A stretch of 10,827 nt of DNA from positions 1 to 10,827 of the forward strand of contig JAAWIL010000061.1 in the NCBI GenBank assembly GCA_022796315.1. Reading direction: 5' to 3'. Both the position numbers and the translations under genes were made by a program. Shown here piece after piece: positions 6,450-10,827 of the stretch (position 1 is the stretch's first letter; every line of letters begins with the position of its first letter). The notes below the pieces were generated by a model. That model saw only the letters and a list, made by a program, of their open reading frames with translations. It did no database searches and was not told the origin of the DNA. This DNA comes from Oscillibacter sp. Lineage in GTDB: Bacteria > Bacillota > Clostridia > Oscillospirales > Oscillospiraceae.

Positions 6450-6659
6450 TCAGCAGCAGGGAGTGGGGTTGCAGTTGTTATTGCAGCCGCAGCCACAGTT
6501 GCAGTTGCAGCCGCCACCGCAGTTGCAGCCGCCGCAGTTGCAGGTACAGCCGCAGTTGCAGCCATATCCGCCGTTGTTGCTGCCGCAGCAGCACCAGACG
6601 ATGATCAGCAGGATGATGATCCAGCAGCAGTTACCGCCGCCAAAACCGTTATTGCACAT
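6450..6659 (-). CDS. Small cysteine-rich protein with a hydrophobic segment
   Basis: A 69-residue protein in which 21 residues are cysteine, most others being Gly and Asn. It starts with MCNNGFGGGNCC, then a hydrophobic stretch WIIILLIIVW (13-22) flanked by CC and CCC, then a low-complexity tail of alternating Cys-Asn and Cys-Gly pairs ending PTPCC. The frame is supported by a perfect TAGGAGG ribosome binding site seven bases before ATG 6659 and a terminator right after the stop. I do not recognise a named family; short Gly/Cys-rich proteins with one hydrophobic segment occur as sporulation or envelope proteins in Firmicutes. The Cys pattern could bind metal or be cross-linked by disulfides. 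A sigma-K-like promoter upstream makes a spore-coat role possible, but that is inference. Confidence 0.75.
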   Translation of the reverse strand: MCNNGFGGGNCCWIIILLIIVWCCCGSNNGGYGCNCGCTCNCGGCNCGGGCNCNCGCGCNNNCNPTPCC

Positions 6660-6705
6660 ACAGGGACCTCCTATGAAGTGATGACCGCTGGAAGCGATCT
6701 CAAAC

Positions 6706-6732
6706 CATCATATGCGGTCCCCGGTCCGGGGT
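6706..6732 (-). promoter_or_regulatory. Possible sigma-K-type promoter of the Cys-rich gene
   Basis: On the - strand AC (6732-6731) is followed after 16 bases by CATATGATG (6714-6706), close to the late mother-cell pattern AC-N16-CATANNNTA, with only the last base off. The expected start lies about 40 bases before the ATG. The pattern has low information, so the call is weak. Confidence 0.3.
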
Positions 6733-6756
6733 GCATGAAAACCCCAGCCCGGAAAT

Positions 6757-7839
6757 TTACATCCTGGAACTGGTCACCAGAGTCTTGGCCTCCAGCCAAT
6801 CCCGCTCCGTGAAGACGCCCTGCTCCGCCAGGGTCTGCCCCAGGGTCCGGTCGCCGGCCGGCATCAGAGCGTCCAGGGCATAGTAGGAGATGTACACCAG
6901 GTCCGCCCGGAGGAACTTGTCCGCCCGGATGGCGGCGGTCTCTCCGGCCGTCAGAACCCCGGAGATCCGGGCCCGGTCCAGGGTATCCGCCAGGTTCGTA
7001 TTGGCGGCGGAGCTGTAGCCCATGGCCCGCAAAACAAATTCCGTGTACTGATAGGCGTTCACCGCGCTGCCGGGCCGGAACTTGGTGGCGCTGAAGCCGT
7101 TGGTATACCCCTGCTCATAGGCGTAGCCCACGTACTTCTCCGCCTCGGAGCCCCTGGCCACATCCGTAAAGGGCGTGGTGCCGGTCCAGGCCAGAGCCTG
7201 CTCCTCCTCCCCCAGCACCCGGATGAACATAATCAGGGCCTGCAGGCGGGTGGGGGCCTTCTCCAGGTCATAGCCCTCGCCGTAGCCGGTGAAGGTGCCC
7301 CGGAAGAGGTTCAGCTGCTTCAGCGCGGCAGCCATGGCGTTGTAGTCCACGTCGCCGGACTCCGTGATGCCGCAGGGTCCCTGGTAGCTCATCACCGCCG
7401 TTTTTGAGGTGACGATGAATGTGGCGGAGGTGTCCTCAGCCGCCAGATACCGGTGATTCACCACCATGGCGCTGCCGGAGGGGACCTCCCGGCCGGTGGT
7501 GACGTCCACTACAGCGCCGCCGGTGATCGCGATCTGCCCCTCCCCTGCCAGCAGCAGAGCGCCCGTGCCGGTGGAGGCCGTCAGCAGGTCTCCCCGCTTC
7601 AGCCGGGTCTCCGTCCAGACCGCCGCGCCCTCCGAGGCGGTGCCGAGATCCACGCCGCCCTCCGAGATCATCCGGTCGGACTCGTCCAGACGCCGGTCCA
7701 CCTCGGTGTCCAGGGCGGAGGTAAAGGCGCCGGTCAGGTAGCTCAGGGACGCCAGAGGGTCCTCCGCGCCCCCCGCCGCCGCGGCGGCAACCGCCAGCAG
7801 GGCGCAGGCCAGCAGCATCATAAGGATTTTTCTCATCAT
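6757..7839 (-). CDS. Secreted protein with SLH-like repeats
   Basis: A 360-residue protein with an N-terminal signal peptide (MMRKILMMLLACALLAVAAAAAG region, cleavage near residue 22-26). Residues about 60-155 form a beta-rich region of repeated short strands (GDLLTASTGTGALLLAGEG and on), possibly FecR-like; I am not sure. The C-terminal half has S-layer-homology-like repeats: about 166-212, 223-275 (FTDVA, then YVGYAYEQGYTNGFS, then FRPGSAVNAYQYTEFVLRAMGY, the clearest) and a weaker third to about 327. SLH domains hold proteins to pyruvylated cell-wall polymers. Start is ATG 7839 with AAAGGA (7852-7857) 12 bases upstream; ATG 7836 is equally possible. It lies 44 bases after rex with no terminator between, so it may be read from the rex promoter. 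Confidence 0.8.
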   Translation of the reverse strand: MMRKILMMLLACALLAVAAAAAGGAEDPLASLSYLTGAFTSALDTEVDRRLDESDRMISEGGVDLGTASEGAAVWTETRLKRGDLLTASTGTGALLLAGEGQIAITGGAVVDVTTGREVPSGSAMVVNHRYLAAEDTSATFIVTSKTAVMSYQGPCGITESGDVDYNAMAAALKQLNLFRGTFTGYGEGYDLEKAPTRLQALIMFIRVLGEEEQALAWTGTTPFTDVARGSEAEKYVGYAYEQGYTNGFSATKFRPGSAVNAYQYTEFVLRAMGYSSAANTNLADTLDRARISGVLTAGETAAIRADKFLRADLVYISYYALDALMPAGDRTLGQTLAEQGVFTERDWLEAKTLVTSSRM

Positions 7840-7883
7840 ATTTGACAGGGGTCCTTTCAACCCGACTTCATGCCAGATTCTTC

Positions 7884-8513
7884 TCAACGGTTGGCAATCC
7901 GGTAGCTCAGCGTCAGGAGGCTGTCCGCGAAGTGGATATTTTCAAACTTCACATCCGGGTTGCTGCTGGACAGCTCAATGTTGGTAAAATTCCAGAAGCC
8001 GTGGACTCCCCAGGCGATCAGCTGGTTGGCGGTCTCCTGGGCCACAGCCTGGGGAATCGTCAGCACCACCACGTCCACGTCATGGTCCCGGATATACTCC
8101 TCCAGGGCATCCAGGGCGTAAACCCGGACACCGTTGATGGTGGAACCGATGACAGACTCCGCCACATCGAAGGCCGCGTCCACGTTGAAGCCCGTCTGGG
8201 AAAAGGGAAAGTTCTGGAGCAGCGCGTGGCCCAGATTGCCCACGCCAATCATAATCAAGTGATGATCCTTGTCCACGCCCAGAATATGCCCGATCTCCGC
8301 GCGCAGCTCCTCCACGTTGTAACCGTAGCCCTGCTGGCCAAACTCTCCAAAGCAACTGAAATCCTGCCGGATCTGAGACGCTGTGATATTCATCTCCTGC
8401 CCCAGCGAGTGGGAGGAGATCCGCACCACGCCGCGCTTACACAGCTCGGCCAGATGGCGGTAGTATCTAGGCAGTCTCCGGATCACCGCGTCAGAAATAT
8501 TTTCTTTTTTCAA
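7884..8513 (-). CDS. rex: Redox-sensing transcriptional repressor Rex
   Basis: Rex senses the NADH/NAD+ ratio and, when NADH is low, represses fermentation and anaerobic metabolism genes. The winged-helix N-terminus shows RRLPRYYRHL and the recognition-helix region SQIRQDFSCFGEFGQQGYGY. The Rossmann domain begins at LIMIGVGNLGHALL with the GxGxxG loop; NADH-binding region TIPQAVAQ and WNFT follow. A frame from GTG 8522 gives 212 residues, but AGGAG touches that GTG, leaving no room for a ribosome. TTG 8513 sits eight bases after AGGAG and gives 209 residues, so I chose it. A sigma-A promoter is seen upstream. It reads away from the tRNA and is followed by the SLH-like gene. Confidence 0.95.
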   Translation of the reverse strand: MKKENISDAVIRRLPRYYRHLAELCKRGVVRISSHSLGQEMNITASQIRQDFSCFGEFGQQGYGYNVEELRAEIGHILGVDKDHHLIMIGVGNLGHALLQNFPFSQTGFNVDAAFDVAESVIGSTINGVRVYALDALEEYIRDHDVDVVVLTIPQAVAQETANQLIAWGVHGFWNFTNIELSSSNPDVKFENIHFADSLLTLSYRIANR

Positions 8514-8572
8514 GGTGGTCACTCCTAACTGAAACTGTATGTGGACTTTCAGGGAAATCCTTTACGAAGTAT

Positions 8573-8601
8573 AGTTTAGCTCAAAACCAGCGCCCTGTCA
8601 A
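8573..8601 (-). promoter_or_regulatory. Sigma-A promoter of rex
   Basis: On the - strand a perfect TTGACA (8601-8596) is followed after 17 bases by TAAACT (8578-8573), with TATACT overlapping just beyond. The predicted start is about 50 bases before the rex start codon. I saw no clear Rex operator (TTGTTAA-N4-TTAACAA type) overlapping it. Confidence 0.65.
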
Positions 8602-8642
8602 ACGCTTTGGTGATCCACTGTAAAATTTTTTTGCAAAACCAC

Positions 8643-8671
8643 TTTACACCAGGGAAAATCTCTGCTATACT
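8643..8671 (+). promoter_or_regulatory. Sigma-A promoter reading toward tRNA-Arg
   Basis: TTTACA (8643-8648) and TATACT (8666-8671) are 17 bases apart, with TGC making an extended -10. Each hexamer has one mismatch. It is divergent from the rex promoter. The transcript would begin near 8678, about 245 bases before the tRNA. Confidence 0.65.
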
Positions 8672-8677
8672 GTTAAC

Positions 8678-8900
8678 TGTTCCTTAAGTCCACACGTCAT
8701 TTCCCTCCAATTTCATTACGCCAAGCGGTATGCGCCTGCAGCTCAGGCGGATCGAGCGTTAAGCTCCGGTGTTTTGAGCGCTCCGGCTGAGATGCGGAGC
8801 AAGGCCCTGCAAAGAGGGAAGTTGGCGGATCGAAGGCGGAAAAATTTCCGTGGGCTGGCTGCTGTTTGGCTACTATTTCCTCGGATGGCCGGAAGACTGA
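8678..8900 (+). ncRNA. Candidate structured RNA or long leader upstream of tRNA-Arg
   Basis: Between a good promoter and tRNA-Arg lie about 245 bases without a convincing gene. By eye they fold: TTAAGTC (8684-8690) with GACTGAA (8895-8901) as a closing stem with one mismatch, TTCC (8701-8704) with GGAA (8891-8894), CGCCAA (8719-8724) with TTGGCG (8822-8827), and inside these CGCCTG (8733-8738) with CAGGCG (8744-8749), and GCTCCG with CGGAGC (8780-8800). The 220-nt length with closed ends suggests a free-standing RNA rather than mere leader, but there is no terminator before the tRNA, so it would be cut from a joint precursor. I could not match it to 6S, SRP, tmRNA, RNase P or T-box signatures. 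Class unknown. Confidence 0.35.
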
Positions 8901-8921
8901 AAATTTCATATGGTTAGGTAT

Positions 8922-8998
8922 GCGCCCGTGGCGCAGTTGGATAGCGCGTCAGACTCCGACTCTGAAGGCCGCTGGTTCGAATCCAGTCGGGCGTACCA
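8922..8998 (+). tRNA. tRNA-Arg (anticodon CCG)
   Basis: A full cloverleaf of 77 bases with encoded CCA. Acceptor arm GCGCCCG pairs with CGGGCGT (first pair G-U). The anticodon arm is TCAGA-CTCCGAC-TCTGA, giving anticodon CCG, which reads the CGG arginine codon. The T arm CTGG-TTCGAAT-CCAG is standard. An intrinsic terminator follows at once. The downstream DNA holds integrase remains, and tRNA genes are common integration sites, so this may have been one. Confidence 0.96.
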
Positions 8999-9033
8999 AA
9001 AGCCCTGAAAACTTCGTTTTCAGGGCTTTTTTT
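8998..9033 (+). terminator. Intrinsic terminator after tRNA-Arg
   Basis: AAAAGCCCTGAAAAC (8998-9012) pairs with GTTTTCAGGGCTTTT (9016-9030) around a three-base loop, and the T-run goes on to 9033. The stem starts at the last base of the tRNA's CCA, so the transcript ends cleanly after the tRNA. Confidence 0.93.
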
Positions 9034-9078
9034 AATTTTTTGAAGCGTTTTCTCAAATTAGAAAAGGAGGCGTTTCCT

Positions 9079-9250
9079 ATGTCCAAATACGCCGGGACCC
9101 AGACTGGGAAGAACCCGTAAGCCGCTTTCACCGGGGACTCCCAGGCCCGGAACAAGTACACCTATTTCGCCTCCAAGGCCAAGAAAGAGGCCTTTGAGCA
9201 GATCGCCGCTCTGTTCCTGAAAACCGCCGACAACAAAAAAGAGCACGCCA
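9079..9250 (+). pseudogene. rbr: Broken rubrerythrin gene (N-terminal remnant)
   Basis: The reading frame from ATG 9079 gives MSKYAGTQTGKNP, then a TAA stop at 9118-9120, and then goes on in the same frame as AAFTGDSQARNKYTYFASKA and FEQIAALFLKTADNKKEHA. This is the start of rubrerythrin, the di-iron peroxidase that protects anaerobes from peroxide: the ESQARNKYTYFASKAKKEGF-type helix and the KEHA motif are plain. About 57 of the roughly 180-195 residues remain; the second half of the four-helix bundle and the rubredoxin domain are missing, and homology stops sharply near 9250. The conserved helix Glu of G-E-SQAR is Asp here, another sign of decay. A strong AAAGGAGG ribosome binding site (9063-9070) survives, but the tRNA terminator lies directly before it, so no promoter is evident. 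An intact copy elsewhere in the genome is likely. Confidence 0.88.
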
Positions 9251-9257
9251 ACGTTGA

Positions 9258-9329
9258 CAGACCGGTACCACTGCTGCCCACGCCCATCTCCAGGTGTATT
9301 TTGATGAGGTCCACACAGAGAATCAATGA
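9258..9329 (+). pseudogene. Tail of an unidentified gene
   Basis: In the frame one step off the rubrerythrin remnant, 23 codons ending in TGA (9327-9329) read like a protein C-terminus: TGTTAAHAHLQVYFDEVHTE then NQ. A perfect hairpin follows four bases later, as after a real gene. There is no start codon, so this is at most a leftover 3' end joined to the rubrerythrin remnant near 9250. I do not recognise the family. Confidence 0.3.
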
Positions 9330-9332
9330 AAC

Positions 9333-9361
9333 GGCGGCATGGAGCGTTGCTCCATGCCGCC
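9333..9361 (+). terminator. Perfect hairpin in the scar, probable old terminator
   Basis: GGCGGCATGGAGC (9333-9345) and GCTCCATGCCGCC (9349-9361) form a 13-bp perfect stem with a GTT loop, right after the gene tail's stop. The following bases TGCCTGTTC are only moderately T-rich, so termination may be weak. The stem is better kept than the decayed coding remnants around it. The next 83 bases (9362-9444) hold nothing I recognise. Confidence 0.5.
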
Positions 9362-9444
9362 TGCCTGTTCAGCATGTCCCTCTCCCCCGTCCTATGTCCT
9401 ATGGATCTGTTCTTCCTCCTGGCGGAAAAAGCAGGGCACCTCTC

Positions 9445-9576
9445 TCATCCCATCTCATGGGCTATTCCGCAAGCCAGACGGAATCCTGCGATGAAACCAG
9501 CCCGGGATACGGCATCTTGCAACCTTGCTTCTGCGTCTACCCACTCCAATAACTCTCGTCGCCACTCATGATAAGG
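9445..9576 (-). pseudogene. C-terminal fragment of an unidentified small protein
   Basis: A 43-codon open stretch without a start, ending in TGA (9445-9447), reads EWRRELLEWVDAEARLQDAV, then SRAGFIAGFRLACGIAHEMG. The amphipathic helix and the GFIAGFRLACGI ending look like genuine protein. The ending recalls small Clostridia proteins that finish in a F-x-x-G-F-x-L-G pattern (DUF6809-like), but this is a resemblance only. It overlaps, in another frame, the end of the integrase remnant, so the two were joined by a deletion or frameshifts. Confidence 0.4.
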
Positions 9577-9889
9577 TCATCCCATTTCGGATAGACTGTC
9601 TCCAGCGGCCGCCGATAAAACCGAGGGTACTGGGAGCGTACTTTGTCCGCCGCTCCAGGCAGCGGGCCGCGCACTCCTGGAAGACTCTCTCCCCATCCTC
9701 ACAGTATCCGCTCTTGATCAACTTCTCGGACTCCTCCGCCTCGTGAGCGATGTACTGCGGGATACCTCGACCGTCAACACTCTGAGGCACCGTGATGGTC
9801 TCAGCCCTGCTGATTTTTCGACTGTCAGGGCGGCAGCCATTGCTAACGGCGATCTTGAATTTTCGCGTATCCAATTTTTTGATACTCAC
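9537..9889 (-). pseudogene. Frameshifted tyrosine recombinase (integrase) N-terminal remnant
   Basis: From GTG 9889 the frame reads MSIKKLDTRKFKIAVSNGCR, then SRAETITVP, then FQECAARCLERRTKYAPSTL. This is the N-terminus of a phage/ICE-type tyrosine recombinase: the basic DNA-binding arm followed by the SAM-like core-binding domain with its W/C-LERxTKYAPSTL motif. After APSTLG the expected continuation FYRRPLETVYPKWDD is in another frame, which fits loss of one base near 9620. It ends at a TAG (9537-9539). The catalytic domain with the Arg-His-Arg-Tyr residues is absent. No ribosome binding site precedes the GTG, and the frame runs on upstream a short way without a start. It is a dead remnant of an integrated element. 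Confidence 0.7.
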
Positions 9890-10037
9890 TAAAGTAAAAT
9901 TCTCTTCTACATACTCATGCCCTGACTATGCCTTGTTTGAAACTTGGCGGAAAAAGATCCGCCGTTTGGGCGTTTTGACATTTTCCAGACAGAGCCTAAT
10001 ATTAAGACGACGCCCAGGCAAATTTTTTCTATCAAAC
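9890..10037. other. Non-coding stretch with one hairpin
   Basis: About 150 bases without a gene, less GC-rich than the surroundings. GGCGGA (9946-9951) and TCCGCC (9958-9963) form a 6-bp hairpin, followed on the + strand by GTTTGGGCGTTTT. GGGCGTTT occurs twice (from about 9968 and 10041). No promoter or mobile-element end can be called with confidence. Confidence 0.3.
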
Positions 10038-10068
10038 GCGGGCGTTTCATCCTATTGGACCTGCCCGC
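10038..10068 (-). terminator. Possible terminator after the right-edge gene
   Basis: GCGGGC (10038-10043) and GCCCGC (10063-10068) pair across a 19-base loop, directly after the stop codon of the - strand gene. The - strand tail is GTTTGATAG, a weak T-run. Plausible but not strong. Confidence 0.35.
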
Positions 10069-10827
10069 TCAAAGCTCCTCCAAGGCGGCGATCTCCGTCA
10101 AAAGCTCCTGCTTTCTCTGATAGAACTGCAAGTCCTGGTTGTGCTTGAAGTACGCGTCACAGCCAAATTTCGAGACAAACTTCGCGCAGTAATAGCGCAC
10201 GGTCAGCTCCGTCACCAGGATCAGCAGCTCCTGTCCGTCCGCAAAGGCCTCCTCCGCAAATTGAAACAGATTCTCCAACCGGGCCTTGATCTTCGCAATT
10301 TCAGCCTTATGTGCCGCCGCAGAGGCGTCATAGGATGCCTTGATCCGGCGGAACGCCTCCTGATCTTCCGAAACACCGTCTCGTTTCAGCGCGTCGAGGA
10401 TATTCTCCAAAAAACGAATAACGTAATTGTAGGAGTAGCTGGTCTCATAGTCGATGGAGTTTGCCTTCTGTCCCAGGCGCAGGGCCGTTCGCTCCGCGTC
10501 CAGATGTTTGTGCAGGACGGCCACATAGGAGGCGTCCGCCTGGTTCAGCGCGGTTTTTACCTGCTTGAGGACCCGCAGGTTTTCCAAAATCGCGTTGTCC
10601 GTCTCCACTGCCCTCCGCATCTCCGCGTTCACGGCGTCGATCAGCAGCCCCAGCAGGCTGAGCCGCTCGTCGAACCGCGCCGCCCGCGCCCGGTCCCGAA
10701 TGGAGCCGGAAGCCGCGCCGTTCAGGATGTCCTCGATCTGATAGTCGGATTTGTATTTATTGTAGAGGTCGTAGTAGACCGCAAACTCCCGGGCCACAGC
10801 GGGATTTTGCAGGTATTGGGCCGTGAG
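10069..10827 (-). CDS. Uncharacterised helical protein, C-terminal part (partial at window edge)
   Basis: The frame is open from the right edge of the window to a TGA at 10069-10071, giving at least 252 residues of a protein whose start lies outside. A GTG at 10797 is in frame, but codons before it (LTAQYLQNPA) continue the same style, so I treat the gene as 5'-partial. The protein is rich in Ala, Glu, Lys and Leu and almost wholly helical, with coiled-coil-like stretches (AEMRRAVETDNAILENLRVL; HKAEIAKIKARLENLFQFAE). The end, KFVSKFGCDAYFKHNQDLQF then YQRKQELLTEIAALEEL, looks conserved and faintly recalls C-terminal tails of clostridial AAA-type ATPases; I cannot confirm this. No membrane segment is seen. 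It reads toward the integrase scar and appears intact here. Confidence 0.7.
   Translation of the reverse strand, partial: LTAQYLQNPAVAREFAVYYDLYNKYKSDYQIEDILNGAASGSIRDRARAARFDERLSLLGLLIDAVNAEMRRAVETDNAILENLRVLKQVKTALNQADASYVAVLHKHLDAERTALRLGQKANSIDYETSYSYNYVIRFLENILDALKRDGVSEDQEAFRRIKASYDASAAAHKAEIAKIKARLENLFQFAEEAFADGQELLILVTELTVRYYCAKFVSKFGCDAYFKHNQDLQFYQRKQELLTEIAALEEL

Noticed and set aside
6461..6600. GCAGCC/GCAGTTGCAG repeats on the + strand, looking like a microsatellite
   Set aside because: They are the codons of the alternating Cys-Asn/Cys-Gly tail of the small Cys-rich protein read on the other strand.
8671..8690. TGTTAA ... TTAAG looking like a Rex operator
   Set aside because: Seven bases separate the two TTAA cores instead of four and the outer bases do not match; it also lies beyond the rex promoter.
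8697..8909. - strand open frame of 70 codons upstream of tRNA-Arg
   Set aside because: No ribosome binding site, Pro/Ser-rich composition, and it lies opposite the hairpin-forming stretch; likely an antisense shadow of RNA.
9058..9375. - strand open frame of 105 codons opposite the rubrerythrin remnant
   Set aside because: It crosses the rubrerythrin homology and the perfect hairpin, has no ribosome binding site and shows no motif.
1..10827. CRISPR array, toxin-antitoxin pair, complete insertion sequence or new multi-gene defence system
   Set aside because: I looked for regularly spaced direct repeats, paired small genes, transposase motifs and defence domains on both strands and found none that were complete.

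Overview
The window reads as chromosomal DNA from a GC-rich, spore-forming, anaerobic member of the Clostridia. Oscillospiraceae (Flavonifractor/Lawsonibacter/Oscillibacter-like) is my inference from high GC, purine-rich ribosome binding sites, spoIIR, rex, a broken rubrerythrin and SLH-domain protein style. No species call is possible from sequence alone.

Left part (1-3181), + strand: a DUF1015 protein (156-1436), then ispE of the MEP isoprenoid pathway (1466-2323), closed by a strong intrinsic terminator. Next is spoIIR (2491-3126), the forespore signal that activates pro-sigma-E, with a sigma-F/G-like promoter and its own terminator.

Middle part (3207-6133), - strand: a likely operon in the order alpha/beta hydrolase, mrnC (Mini-RNase III, 23S rRNA maturation), rqcH (Rqc2/NFACT ribosome rescue factor). 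The mrnC and rqcH genes are tightly coupled. Between this operon and the next gene lies a roughly 145-nt + strand stretch with a promoter-like sequence, several hairpins and a strong terminator, which I read as a candidate small RNA.

Right-middle part (6450-8513), - strand: a 69-residue protein that is about 30% cysteine with a hydrophobic stretch, a secreted SLH-like domain protein, and the redox-sensing repressor rex with a good sigma-A promoter. Divergent from rex, a second sigma-A promoter reads through a structured 220-nt non-coding stretch into tRNA-Arg(CCG) and its terminator.

Right part (9034-10068) is a scar of decayed DNA just downstream of the tRNA: a rubrerythrin gene with a nonsense codon that is cut off after about 57 codons, the tail of an unknown gene, and a frameshifted tyrosine-recombinase N-terminus joined to another gene tail. 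This is what the remains of an integrated element next to a tRNA would look like. The window ends inside an unrecognised helical protein gene (10069-10827, - strand, 5' end outside).

Most genes are ordinary housekeeping or sporulation genes. The least explained pieces are the two candidate structured RNAs and the mosaic scar.
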